Both the position numbers and the translations under genes were made by a program. Positions 1 to 9,808 of a stretch of DNA of 64,000 nucleotides are shown here, in pieces. This DNA is from Actinoplanes sp. NBRC 103695 (GTDB lineage Bacteria > Actinomycetota > Actinomycetes > Mycobacteriales > Micromonosporaceae). Every line of letters starts with the position of its first letter. Position 1 is the first letter of the stretch. The notes beneath the pieces were generated by a model. That model was not told the DNA's origin. It saw only the letters and a program-made list of their open reading frames with translations, and ran no database searches. The DNA is taken from positions 198,341-262,340 of the forward strand of contig NZ_BSTL01000002.1 in NCBI RefSeq assembly GCF_030269485.1. The letters are read 5' to 3'.

Positions 1-723
1 CGGCAGCAACGACTCCAGCTCGTCGAGCGTGGCGCCGGGCGCGGTCAGCTGGTAGTCGTCGGTCCCGGGCAGCGGGCACAGGCCCAGCCGGAGGCCCGGA
101 GTGGCCGGCCAGATGTGCCAGTGCTCGCGGTCCAGGCCCTCGAGGCGTACGTCGGCGATCAGCATCCGCTCGACGTCGTGCGTCTCGCCCTCGAACGTCG
201 CCCCGAGCAGCTTGCGGATCGTGCTGCGCCCGCCGTCACAGCCGACCACGTAGTCGGCGTGCACCTGCTCACCCGTACTCAAAGTGATCGTGGTGTTGTC
301 GAGGCCGGTCACCGCGGCGCCGAACTCGACGCGGCCGCCCAGCTCGGTCAGCCGCTCCAGCAGCAGCTGCCCGGTGCGCCACTGCGGAACCATCAGCGTG
401 TTGGGGTGCGGCACCTCGGGCGTGGGCGGGTGCAGCTCGCCCATCCGCCACTCCTGCGTCCGGCCGTCGGGCAGATGCGCGAGCATCGCCGGGTAGTCGC
501 AGCCGTGCGCCAGGAAGCGGTCGAGCACGCCCAGGTCGTCGAGCACCTCCAGTGTGCGCGGCTGCAGGCCTTTGCCCCGCGATCCGGCAAAAGGCCCGGG
601 CGAGGCTTCAAAGATTCGATGGGGTACGCCGCGGCGCTGGAGCTCGATCGCCAGAGTGAGTCCGGTCGGTCCCGCCCCGACGATACTGACGCTGGATTCA
701 CTGAATCCTGATTCACTGAACAT
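1..723 (-). CDS. FAD-dependent aromatic-type monooxygenase, partial (C-terminus off the window)
   Basis: Only the N-terminal 241 residues lie in the window. The start ATG at 723 gives MFSESGFSES followed by the Rossmann FAD motif VSIVGAGPTGLTLAIELQRRG, and further on the second FAD motif VVGCDGGRSTIRKLLGA (the GD/DG motif of class A flavoprotein monooxygenases, PheA/TfdB/Rox type). The family hydroxylates aromatic or polyketide substrates with NAD(P)H and oxygen; the substrate cannot be read from this half. The first ten codons contain a near-duplicate (FSESGFSES) because they overlap two copies of a palindrome that probably forms the operator shared with the divergent TetR gene. Drug or aromatic-compound detoxification is a reasonable inference from that pairing. 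Confidence 0.88.
   Translation of the reverse strand, partial: MFSESGFSESSVSIVGAGPTGLTLAIELQRRGVPHRIFEASPGPFAGSRGKGLQPRTLEVLDDLGVLDRFLAHGCDYPAMLAHLPDGRTQEWRMGELHPPTPEVPHPNTLMVPQWRTGQLLLERLTELGGRVEFGAAVTGLDNTTITLSTGEQVHADYVVGCDGGRSTIRKLLGATFEGETHDVERMLIADVRLEGLDREHWHIWPATPGLRLGLCPLPGTDDYQLTAPGATLDELESLLP
694..720. promoter_or_regulatory. Tandem palindromic operator between monooxygenase and TetR gene
   Basis: A perfect 15-bp palindrome with 7-bp arms, GGATTCA-C-TGAATCC, lies at 694-708. A second, shorter copy TTCA-C-TGAA is at 712-720, with centres 15 bp apart (701 and 716). They sit inside the first codons of the monooxygenase and just upstream of the TetR -10 region (TACGGT, 734-739). Binding by the neighbouring TetR protein is inferred from position and symmetry. 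Confidence 0.6.
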
Positions 724-745
724 GAATTCACCATACGGTAGGGTC

Positions 746-1318
746 ATGATCGTGCGCAAGGAGCAGGCGGCCCAGACCGGGGCGGAGCTGAAAGCGGCGG
801 CGGTCCGCGCGTTCGCCCGCCTCGGCTACCTCAACACCAAGATCACCGACATCACGGCGGAGGCCGGCCGGGCGGCGGGGTCGTTCTACACCCACTTCGC
901 CAACAAGGAGGCGCTGCTCGAGGCGCTCCTGACCGACCTGCTGGCCGAGGGTGACGCGAGCGCGACGGCGCCCGGTCACAGCGACGACTTCCGCGACCGG
1001 GCCGCGGTCCGCTACCACGTGGCGTCGTACTGGGAGTTCTCCCGCCGCCACCACGTCGTGCTGGAGGCGTTGCGGCAGGCGGCCATCGTGGACCCGGCCG
1101 TCGCCCGCCGCGTCGAGGAGATGACCGAGCCGGACCTGCGCCACATCGCCGACCACCTGGCCAAGCTGTCCCTGCCGGGCGACCCGGTGGTGGTCGCGAC
1201 GATGATCACGACCCTGCTGGGATCCTTCCTCGCCACCTGGCGCGGCGGCGACGAGGTCGTCGACACCCTGACCGACTTCATCCACGCCGCCGTCGGCGGC
1301 ACGGCATCACCCGGCTGA
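746..1318 (+). CDS. TetR/AcrR family transcriptional regulator
   Basis: This 190-residue protein has an N-terminal TetR helix-turn-helix (A-A-V-R-A-F-A-R-L-G-Y, T-K-I-T-D-I-T-A-E-A-G, S-F-Y-T-H-F-A-N-K-E-A-L), then an all-helical ligand-binding half. ATG 746 is preferred because TACGGT lies 7 bases upstream, which fits a leaderless transcript; an in-frame ATG at 722 would start inside the operator and has no ribosome binding site. It is divergent from the flavin monooxygenase and probably represses both genes until an inducing aromatic or drug-like molecule binds. The inducer is unknown. Confidence 0.9.
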   Translation: MIVRKEQAAQTGAELKAAAVRAFARLGYLNTKITDITAEAGRAAGSFYTHFANKEALLEALLTDLLAEGDASATAPGHSDDFRDRAAVRYHVASYWEFSRRHHVVLEALRQAAIVDPAVARRVEEMTEPDLRHIADHLAKLSLPGDPVVVATMITTLLGSFLATWRGGDEVVDTLTDFIHAAVGGTASPG

Positions 1319-1361
1319 CGTCGGCCGCATCCAAACGGCCGGTATCTACACAGGACGGCTG

Positions 1362-1665
1362 ATGTCAGACTGCGATTCCGCGCCCGGCCGAGGACGGCCG
1401 AGCGGCGACATCGAAGTCGAGGTGAGAGCGGTGGCCGGCTCCCAGACCCAGGCGACAGAGCACAAATCGGAGAACTCCGACCCCTGTTTCCTCGGCGGCG
1501 CCGTGCTCGTCAAAGCGGAGGGCGACGCGGCCGCCGAGGTCGTCGACGGCCAGCAGCGGCTGACCACATCGACGACGCTGTCGAGCATGGTCGCCTGCCG
1601 TCCTCGAACGGCGTCAGAAGGATCTCCTGGCGCACCTACAGGAATTGTGGCGGCTGGCCGCCTGA
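1362..1665 (+). pseudogene. Decayed DUF262 (GmrSD-like) remnant with frameshifted tail
   Basis: An open frame from 1362 contains FLGGAVLVKAEGDAAAEVVDGQQRLTTSTTL. The DGQQRLTT motif (about 1542-1565) is the diagnostic NTPase loop of DUF262 proteins such as the GmrS half of type IV restriction enzymes. After STTL the frame loses family character. A different frame at 1606-1665 then reads ERRQKDLLAHLQELWRLAA and stops, which looks like the C-terminal helix of a restriction or DUF262-type protein. I read this as an N-terminal scrap joined to a C-terminal scrap after a large internal deletion. No functional product is expected. Confidence 0.6.
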
Positions 1666-1684
1666 TGTTCGGGAGGGCGGCCAG

Positions 1685-2518
1685 ATGACCCACAGATTCT
1701 TCAAGCGCAGACGCCCGGTCGAGGACCTGGTCCGCGACGCCGATTATCAGGCGGGGCAGGCGAAACGCGCGCTCGGTGACGACGCAATGGGCTACGCGAT
1801 CCGGTTCTCGGACTGGACGGTGACGAACACACGCGAGGTGGTCGCGCTGCGGGACGGCGATTCGGATTCGCGGGGAGTGCTCGCGGATCGGCTCTGGGAC
1901 CGTGCGCTGATCCGGCAGGCCCTCGGCGACATCGGCGGGGCGATCGGTGACGCGAGCGAGGCGCTGGCGATTCTGGGGGAGCAGCCGACCGGCAACGACC
2001 TGCTGCTGCCGTCGTTGCGGATGGTGTTGTGCGAGCTGCACGCCCAGGCCGGCGACACGGAGACGGCCCGGCGGCACGGTCAGGCCATCGCGGCGTACGA
2101 GGGGGTGACCGACCGTCCGGAGGTGGTTCTCGCGGACGGGTTCGGCCGCTACGGGCGGGCGATGCACCTGATCGGCGATGCGGCGGCGGGACCGGCGCTG
2201 CGCCGGGCGGCCGGCCACTACCGCGCCGTCGGCACCGACCTGGGTGGGCGGCGCACCGTCATGGAGTTCATCCGGCTGGTCCTGCTGATCGCCGACACGA
2301 CGCGGCCGGTCACCGCGGCCGAGGCGCCGGCGATCCTGGGGATGCTGCGCGACGCGGAGGCCTGGGCCCGGCGGCTGCCACAGGTGGTCGTTCCGGTGGT
2401 GCCGGTGGAGCAGGCGCTGCACCAGCCGGCCCCCTACGAGCCCGACGTGTTCACCGTGGCGATGGTCCAGCAGCGGATTGCCGACTGGCTTCAACCCTTC
2501 CGGAGGGCGTTGCGGTAG
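1685..2518 (+). CDS. TPR-like hypothetical protein
   Basis: This 277-residue, mostly helical protein starts [16 protein letters not shown]. It has tetratricopeptide-like stretches ([29 protein letters not shown], then further paired helices with [18 protein letters not shown]). No signal peptide or membrane segment is seen. GGGAGG lies about 10 bases before ATG 1685. Similar actinomycete proteins often accompany regulators or TIR/CHAT-like systems, but no partner is visible here. Its last 28 bases overlap the convergent end of sdhB. Function is not recognised. Confidence 0.7.
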   Translation: MTHRFFKRRRPVEDLVRDADYQAGQAKRALGDDAMGYAIRFSDWTVTNTREVVALRDGDSDSRGVLADRLWDRALIRQALGDIGGAIGDASEALAILGEQPTGNDLLLPSLRMVLCELHAQAGDTETARRHGQAIAAYEGVTDRPEVVLADGFGRYGRAMHLIGDAAAGPALRRAAGHYRAVGTDLGGRRTVMEFIRLVLLIADTTRPVTAAEAPAILGMLRDAEAWARRLPQVVVPVVPVEQALHQPAPYEPDVFTVAMVQQRIADWLQPFRRALR

Positions 2519-3233
2519 TCGGCGTTCAGGCGGCCGATCAGGGTCAGCGGGATGCCCTTGGGGCAGACCGTGGTGCACTCGCCGGCGTTGGTGCAGCCGC
2601 CGAAGCCGGCCTCGTCCTGGGCGGCGATCATGTCCAGGACGCGGGAGTCGCGTTCGGGCTGGCCCTGGGGGAGCAGGCCCAGGTGGGAGACCTTGGCCGC
2701 GGTGAAGAGCATGCTCGAGCCGTTCGGGCAGGCGGCCACGCAGGCGCCGCATCCGATGCAGGTCGCCGCCTCGAAGGCCGCGTCGGCGTCCGCCTTCGGC
2801 ACGGGAGTCGCGTGCGCGTCGGGGGCGGTGCCGGTCGGCGCGGAGATGTAGCCGCCCGCCTGGATGATCGAGTCGAAGGCGCCCCGGTCGACCACCAGGT
2901 CCTTGATGACCGGGAAGGCGGCGGCCCGCCACGGCTCGACGTCGATCACGTCGCCGTCGGAGAAGTGCCGCATGTGCAGCTGGCAGGTCGTGGTGGCGCG
3001 CTCGGGACCGTGCGCCACGCCGTTGATCATCATGCCGCACATGCCGCAGATGCCCTCGCGGCAGTCGTGGTCGAAGGCGACCGGGTCGTCGCCGTCGAGG
3101 ATCAGCTTCTCGTTGAGGACGTCGAGCATCTCCAGGAAGCTGGCGTCGGGGGAGATGTCCTTGACGTCGTAGCTGACCATCCGTCCCTTGTCGGAAGGGC
3201 CGTCCTGGCGCCAGACGCGAACCTGGATGTCCA

Positions 3234-3234
<1 letters not shown>
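2491..3234 (-). CDS. sdhB: Succinate dehydrogenase iron-sulfur subunit
   Basis: This 247-residue subunit carries electrons from the flavoprotein to the membrane quinone site. The plant-type 2Fe-2S ligands are in [12 protein letters not shown], and the ferredoxin-like C-terminal half has [14 protein letters not shown] and [14 protein letters not shown] for the 4Fe-4S and 3Fe-4S clusters. It is the last gene of sdhCAB; its ATG shares a base with the sdhA stop (TAATG), so translation is coupled. The three-gene order and single cytochrome b match the type B, menaquinone-linked enzymes of actinomycetes. Its 3' end overlaps the convergent TPR-like gene. Confidence 0.97.
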
Positions 3235-5165
<1,931 letters not shown>

Positions 5166-5167
5166 GG

Positions 5168-5866
5168 TCAGCCCACCAATCCGGTCAGGACGGCGAACGG
5201 CACCGAGAGGTAGCCGATCACCAGCACGAGGGACAGGACCAGCGCGGCCTGGCGGGCGCGTCGCTCACCGCGGGGGGAACGCTGGCCGAGGGTACGCACG
5301 GCGCTGAAGATGCCGTGCCGCAGATGCAGGCCGACCGCCACGATGGCCAGCGTGTAGAACAGCGTCACGTACCAGCGGCCGGGCGCGAAGTCGGCGATCA
5401 CCCGGGCGGACGGCTCGCTGTCGCCGCCGGCCGGGTTCACGGTGCCGGTGGTCAGGTCGAGGATGTGGTAGATCACGAACAGCAGCACGATGACGCCGCC
5501 CCAGCGCATCGTGCGGGCGGCGTACGAGCCCTGGACCTTGGGGCGGTGCGCGTACCGGACGGGCCTGGCCTTGCGAGCGCGCCGCGCGAGGATCGTCGCG
5601 GCCGCGATGTGGCCGATCAGCGCGACCGTCAGACCGGCCCGCTGGATCCACAGATACCAGGTCTCCGGCAGCAGCGGCGTGCCCAGCGTGCGCAGCCAGT
5701 GCGCGTAGTGGTCGAAGTTCTCCGGCCCCACGAAGAGTTTGAGGTTGCCGGTCATGTGCGCGAAGAGGAACGCGACCAGCAGGAGGCCGGTCACCGCCAT
5801 GAGGAGCTTCAGCGAGACCGTGCTGCGCGTTGCCGGGACCGGTTTACGGACCGGCGCCTTCGTCAT
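5168..5866 (-). CDS. sdhC: Succinate dehydrogenase cytochrome b subunit
   Basis: This 232-residue protein has five predicted membrane helices, beginning [27 protein letters not shown]. Histidines H36-type ([11 protein letters not shown]), GHIAAA, YHILDL and LHLRHGIF are good candidates for diheme ligation, as in type B SdhC. No sdhD is present, as expected for this type. ATG 5866 is taken as the start; an upstream in-frame GTG (GTGGCGGTAATG) is possible. It leads the operon, divergent from the LysR gene. Confidence 0.93.
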   Translation of the reverse strand: MTKAPVRKPVPATRSTVSLKLLMAVTGLLLVAFLFAHMTGNLKLFVGPENFDHYAHWLRTLGTPLLPETWYLWIQRAGLTVALIGHIAAATILARRARKARPVRYAHRPKVQGSYAARTMRWGGVIVLLFVIYHILDLTTGTVNPAGGDSEPSARVIADFAPGRWYVTLFYTLAIVAVGLHLRHGIFSAVRTLGQRSPRGERRARQAALVLSLVLVIGYLSVPFAVLTGLVG

Positions 5867-5912
5867 TACCGCCACAACTCGGAAGGTAGGCGTGCAGTTG
5901 GTGATTCGTCCA

Positions 5913-5936
5913 ATGCATGATGGGATGGGTTTGCAT
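5913..5936. promoter_or_regulatory. Dyad in the sdhC / lysR divergent promoter
   Basis: ATGCA (5913-5917) and TGCAT (5932-5936) form an inverted repeat around a 14-base spacer, 17 bases upstream of the LysR start. Size and spacing fit a LysR-type recognition element, so autoregulation and control of sdhCAB are plausible. Only the symmetry is directly seen. Confidence 0.4.
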
Positions 5937-5953
5937 AGACGGAGGCTATCCCG

Positions 5954-6874
5954 ATGCAGTTGCAACAGCTGCGTTACTTTCTCGCAGTAGTCGAAACCCG
6001 ACATTTCACTCAAGCGGCTGATTTGCTCGGTGTGGCGCAGCCGACCCTGAGTAAGCAGATTCACACCCTCGAAGCATCCCTCGGCGCGCCGCTGTTCGAC
6101 CGCGTCCGCGGGGCGGTGACCCTGACCGCGGCCGGCGAGACGCTGCTGCCGATGGCCCAGCGCATGATCGCCGACGCCGACGCGGCGGTGGGCGCGGTGC
6201 GGGACGTCGTCGGGCTGCGCCGCGGAGAGGTCCGGGTCGGCGCGACACCCAGCCTCTGTTCGTCGCTGGTGCCGGCGGTCCTGCGTACGTATGGAAGAGC
6301 GCACCCCGAGATCCACCTGCACGTCACCGAGGGCAGCTCGCCCGACCTCAGCGCGGGCCTGCTCGAACACACCCTCGACCTGGCGCTGATCGTCGAGCCC
6401 GGCCAAGGCACCGACCCCGCGCTGCTCGCCGAGCCGATCCTCGGCGAGAGTCTGGTCGTCGCGTCCCGGCTGGCCGGCCCACCACCCACCATCTCCCCGC
6501 ATCTCGAGCTGACCGAGCTCGCGCACACGCCGATGGTGATGTTCCGCCCCGGCTACGACCTGCGCGAGGTGACCCTGGCCGCATGCCGGGCAGTCGGCGT
6601 CACCCCGCGCTTCGCCGTCGAGGGCGGCGAGATGGACGCGGTACTGGCCTTTGTGGAGGCCGGGCTGGGCGTCGCGCTGGTGCCGAGCATGGTGCTGGCC
6701 AACCGCCCGCTGCTGCGCTCGACCCCGCTGGCCGCACCCGGTCTGCGCCGCACGATCGCCCTGGCCCACCGCCGTCGGGCCGTCCTCACCCACGCGGCGG
6801 CGGCGCTGCGCGATGTCATCCTCACCCACATCTCGTTGCCGGGGGCACTCCCGTCCGGCGTCGCGGTTCTATAG
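5954..6874 (+). CDS. LysR family transcriptional regulator
   Basis: This 306-residue protein has the typical N-terminal winged helix (MQLQQLRYFLAVVETRHFTQAADLLGVAQPTLSKQIHTLE), then a periplasmic-binding-like co-inducer domain with the RxGxxPSLCSSLVP segment and a conserved hinge. It is divergent from sdhCAB across 87 bases, the classical layout for a LysR regulator of its neighbour. Comparable LysR genes beside sdh operons in actinomycetes suggest control of succinate dehydrogenase by a metabolite. The ligand is not identifiable. Confidence 0.93.
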   Translation: MQLQQLRYFLAVVETRHFTQAADLLGVAQPTLSKQIHTLEASLGAPLFDRVRGAVTLTAAGETLLPMAQRMIADADAAVGAVRDVVGLRRGEVRVGATPSLCSSLVPAVLRTYGRAHPEIHLHVTEGSSPDLSAGLLEHTLDLALIVEPGQGTDPALLAEPILGESLVVASRLAGPPPTISPHLELTELAHTPMVMFRPGYDLREVTLAACRAVGVTPRFAVEGGEMDAVLAFVEAGLGVALVPSMVLANRPLLRSTPLAAPGLRRTIALAHRRRAVLTHAAAALRDVILTHISLPGALPSGVAVL

Positions 6875-6881
6875 TTGGTCG

Positions 6882-7877
6882 ATGTCACAGAGGAGGCCGA
6901 CGCTGGCCGACGTCGCGGTCGCGGCGGGGGTGTCCAAGGCTGCCGTCTCCCGGGTGATCAACGACGCGCCCGGGGTGGCCCCGGCCACCCGCGAGCATGT
7001 CCGCGAGGTGATCGCCCGGCTCGGCTACCGCCCCGACCCAGTCGCCCGCGCCCTCGCCTCCGGGCACGGTGACGTGGTCGAGCTGATCGTCATCGACGAC
7101 GCCACCTGCTTCGGCAACAACCCGTACTACGGCCGGGTCACCGCCGGCATCCTGCTCGAACTCGCCGGCAGCACCGCCCAGCTGCGCGTCCACGTCGTCG
7201 AGGAACCCCGTGCCGCCGCCCTGCTGTCCACCGTCGCCGACTCGGTCAGCGTCGGCGTCATCCTGGTCAACGTCCCGCCGCCGCTCGCCGCCGACTTCTA
7301 CGCCCGCTGCGACCGCGTGGTCTCCATCGGCCCGTCCGCGCCCGGGGTGCCCTATGTGGACATGGAGAACGCGAACGGCGCCTACGCCGCGGTCCAGCAC
7401 CTGCACGAGACCGGCCGCACCCGGATCGCCGCGCTGCACGGCCAGGAGGGCAATCCGTGCGCCGACAGCCGCCGCGAGGGCTACGGCCGCGCGGTCCGCG
7501 ACCTCGGCCTGCCCGACATCTCCGCGATCGGCAAGTTCCGGCGCGAGGCGGGCTACGAGATGACCCACCGCCTGCTGGCCGAGGAGCCCGAGGTCGACGC
7601 CATCTTCGTGGGCTGCGACCTGATGGCGACCGGCACCCTCCAGGCCCTCGCCGACATCGGCCGCCGCGTCCCCGACGACGTGGCGGTGGTCGGCTTCGAC
7701 GACTGCATCATCGCGTCCTGCGCCAACCCGCCACTGTCATCGGTGCACCAGCCGGTCGAGCAGATGTCCGCGGCCGCCACGCGCGCCCTGGTCAACCGCA
7801 GCCTCGCCCGGCACTGGCGCTGCGTCTTCCCGGCCGACCTGCGGATCCGCCGGAGCTCCACGATCAAGACCCTTTGA
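6882..7877 (+). CDS. LacI family transcriptional regulator
   Basis: A 331-residue regulator: the LacI headpiece (RRPTLADVAVAAGVSKAAVSRVIND, hinge helix VARALASG) is followed by a sugar-binding-like core with the usual GFDD motif near the C-terminus (VAVVGFDDCIIASCANPPLSSVHQP). ATG 6882 is 7 bases after TATAGT (6870-6875), which overlaps the lysR stop, so it can be made from its own leaderless transcript. No sugar transporter or catabolic gene is adjacent, so its target is elsewhere or is itself. Confidence 0.93.
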   Translation: MSQRRPTLADVAVAAGVSKAAVSRVINDAPGVAPATREHVREVIARLGYRPDPVARALASGHGDVVELIVIDDATCFGNNPYYGRVTAGILLELAGSTAQLRVHVVEEPRAAALLSTVADSVSVGVILVNVPPPLAADFYARCDRVVSIGPSAPGVPYVDMENANGAYAAVQHLHETGRTRIAALHGQEGNPCADSRREGYGRAVRDLGLPDISAIGKFRREAGYEMTHRLLAEEPEVDAIFVGCDLMATGTLQALADIGRRVPDDVAVVGFDDCIIASCANPPLSSVHQPVEQMSAAATRALVNRSLARHWRCVFPADLRIRRSSTIKTL

Positions 7878-7982
7878 CGGTACGCGCGCCGGCCCCTCAG
7901 AAGCAGCCGCATCTGCACGCCGGTCTCGCGGATCCAGGCGAGACTCCAGGCCGTTGGCGCCCACCGGCCCGGGCGTTCTGTA

Positions 7983-8052
7983 CAGCCGTCGCCGTTCGCC
8001 GGCCCAGCGTGCCGCCCAGCCGTCGCCGTTTCGCCGGCCCGGCGTGCCGCCT
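7983..8052. repeat. Two-copy 34-bp tandem repeat reaching the GNAT stop codon
   Basis: Copies begin at 7983 and 8017 (CAGCCGTCGCCGTT...), differing by one inserted T and one substitution. The second copy runs into the stop codon of the minus-strand GNAT gene at 8051. The rest of 7878-8050 holds no gene. Confidence 0.75.
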
Positions 8053-8485
8053 AGCCGATGCCCAGCACGGGCAGGCACTCCTCGACACCGGTCAGCTCGA
8101 TGTCGTCGCGGCGGACCCGTTCCCACACGTCGCGGGTGAGCCGCCACTGCTGGATCAGCCCGGGTTCGCCGCGGCGGGTGTCCCAGTCCGTGCCGTTCGG
8201 TTCGTAGCCCAGGCCGCGGGAGATGCGGTTGGACGCCTCGTTGTCGCCGAAGGCGTCGCTGCCGGCCTCGCGTGCGCCCAGCCCGGCGAAGGCCAGGTGG
8301 AGGATCGCCGCCCGCATCTCCTTGCCGAGTCCCCGCCGGCGGCTGCCGGGGGCCAGCCAGGAGAAGCTGGACACCGTGCCGAACCGCGCGAAGTTCTGGC
8401 CGACGAGGTCCTGCATGCCGACCGGCTCGCCGTCGACGAGCACGGCGAAATACAGCCGCCACGCCTCCGGGGCCGATCGCCGCAT
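8051..8485 (-). CDS. GNAT family N-acetyltransferase, N-terminally short
   Basis: 144 residues. The acetyl-CoA-binding core is present (SWLAPGSRRRGLGKEMRAAIL, Q/RxxGxG-type loop RRRGLG) and the C-terminal half GLGYEPNGTDWDTRRGEP is typical of RimJ/RimL-like enzymes. The protein begins directly at RRSAPEAWRLYFAVLVDGEPVG, so roughly the first 50-60 residues of the usual fold (strand 1, helices 1-2) are missing. ATG 8485 is well supported by TAGGAG 7 bases upstream and by an in-frame stop 21 bases upstream. The missing part is not encoded nearby: only 56 bases separate it from the MFS stop. It may be a truncated paralogue or a minimal enzyme. Confidence 0.75.
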   Translation of the reverse strand: MRRSAPEAWRLYFAVLVDGEPVGMQDLVGQNFARFGTVSSFSWLAPGSRRRGLGKEMRAAILHLAFAGLGAREAGSDAFGDNEASNRISRGLGYEPNGTDWDTRRGEPGLIQQWRLTRDVWERVRRDDIELTGVEECLPVLGIG

Positions 8486-8504
8486 CCGGTTACTCCTAGC
8501 TTGG

Positions 8505-8536
8505 GTTCAAAACCCGGGTCTGGCCGGGTTTTGAAC
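8505..8536. terminator. Perfect 13-bp hairpin between the MFS and GNAT genes
   Basis: GTTCAAAACCCGG (8505-8517) pairs with CCGGGTTTTGAAC (8524-8536) around a 6-base loop. It lies 6 bases after the MFS stop and 20 bases before the GNAT start, both on the minus strand. No T-run follows, so it may act as a terminator of the MFS transcript, an mRNA-stabilising hairpin, or an operator. Confidence 0.6.
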
Positions 8537-8541
8537 ACGAC

Positions 8542-9750
8542 CTAACGGAGGGCAAGTGCTGCGGCGGGGGTCAGGCGGGGCCAGAGGGCGGCGGTCGCGA
8601 TCAGGGAGGCGACGCCGGCCACGGCCATCACGGTGCCGGGGGAGAGGAACTCGGCCAAGGCGCCCGCTCCCGCCATGGTCAGGCCCTGCGCGGTCATCAT
8701 GCCGGTGTTGAGCAAGCCGAAGGCCTGGCCGCGGTGCGCTTCGGGGGCGGCCTCCAGGAAACGCCGGGCCAGGCCCAGGTGGTAGGACATGCCGGCGGTG
8801 GCCAGGCCGAGCAGGAGGGCCGCGGCCACCACGCCCGGCCGCACCAGGAAGACCAGCAGTGGCGCGCCGAACAGCAGCGCCAGCCAGGGGGTGAGTTGTT
8901 CGCGGCGGTGCGGCGGCAGGAGGCGGCCCACCACGAACTCGCCGATCAGCATCCCGGCCGCCCCCACGGCCAGGATCACGCCTGCCGCCGGTTCGCGGCC
9001 GAGGCCGGCCGCGTACGGGACGACAACGCCCTCGGCGCCGACCATCAGGGTGACCGGCGCCCAGTGCGCCAGGAGCAGGCCCCGCATCGGCGCGTCGCGC
9101 AGCAGGATGCCGTTGACCCGCAACGTCTCCCGGACCGCGCTGCGGCCTGCCGTCGCGCCGGGTCCTGAGGTGCGGGCCGGGCGGTCGCGCATGCCGAATC
9201 GGCTGACCAGCGCCGACGCCACGCACGAGGCTGCCGCCAGCCACAGCGCCCCGTCCGGGCCGGCGACCGCGAGCAGCACGCCGCCCACCGCCGCGCCGGC
9301 CACCTGCATGCCCGCCGACACCAGCGTGAACAGCGACCGTCCCAGCACGAAACGGTCGCCCTCCAGCAGGTCGGGGAGCACCGCGGTGCGCGCGGCCATC
9401 GCGATCGGCGCCAACGTGCCGGTCAGGAAGACCAGCAGCATCATCGCGAGCGGCGACAGCCAGCCCACAGCCAGCACCACGCCGACGGCCAGCCGCAGCA
9501 GGTCGTAGCCGACGATGACCGTGCGGGGACGCCAGCGGTCGGCCAGCGACAGCAGCAGCGTCCCGCCCAGCGCCTGCGGCAGGAACCCGGCCACGTAGGC
9601 GAGCGCGGCCAGCAGCGGCGAACCGGTGCCGGCGTAGACCAGCACGGCCAGGGCCAGCATCTTCACGGTCTCGCCGGTCAGCATCAGCGCATGGCCGCCG
9701 AGCAGTGCCCGGAACTCGCCGACCGCGAAGACTTGCCGGTACGTCGTCAT
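8542..9750 (-). CDS. MFS transporter (drug-exporter type)
   Basis: 402 residues with 12 predicted membrane helices. The loop between helices 2 and 3 carries the MFS signature form (SLADRWRPRTVIVGYDLLR, matching GxxaDRxxRR), and a central cytoplasmic loop DRPARTSGPGATAGRSAVRETLR separates the two halves. It resembles MFS_1/MFS_3 efflux proteins. It is divergent from an ArsR/DUF5937 regulator that probably controls it. The substrate is unknown. Confidence 0.9.
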   Translation of the reverse strand: MTTYRQVFAVGEFRALLGGHALMLTGETVKMLALAVLVYAGTGSPLLAALAYVAGFLPQALGGTLLLSLADRWRPRTVIVGYDLLRLAVGVVLAVGWLSPLAMMLLVFLTGTLAPIAMAARTAVLPDLLEGDRFVLGRSLFTLVSAGMQVAGAAVGGVLLAVAGPDGALWLAAASCVASALVSRFGMRDRPARTSGPGATAGRSAVRETLRVNGILLRDAPMRGLLLAHWAPVTLMVGAEGVVVPYAAGLGREPAAGVILAVGAAGMLIGEFVVGRLLPPHRREQLTPWLALLFGAPLLVFLVRPGVVAAALLLGLATAGMSYHLGLARRFLEAAPEAHRGQAFGLLNTGMMTAQGLTMAGAGALAEFLSPGTVMAVAGVASLIATAALWPRLTPAAALALR

Positions 9751-9788
9751 GGAAGCACTGTCGCCGCGGCGTACCCATCAGGTCTAAG

Positions 9789-9808
9789 GTTTCGTTCGTG
9801 GCCGAAAC
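9789..9808. promoter_or_regulatory. Inverted repeat abutting the ArsR start codon
   Basis: GTTTCG (9789-9794) and CGAAAC (9803-9808) form a perfect dyad ending at the base before ATG 9809. It is positioned to act as an autoregulatory operator that also covers the divergent MFS promoter. Protein binding is inferred. Confidence 0.5.

Noticed and set aside
1346-3040. Long minus-strand open frame over the TPR-like gene and sdhB
   Set aside because: It is Arg/His/Pro-rich antisense of real genes with no domain; a normal artefact of high GC.
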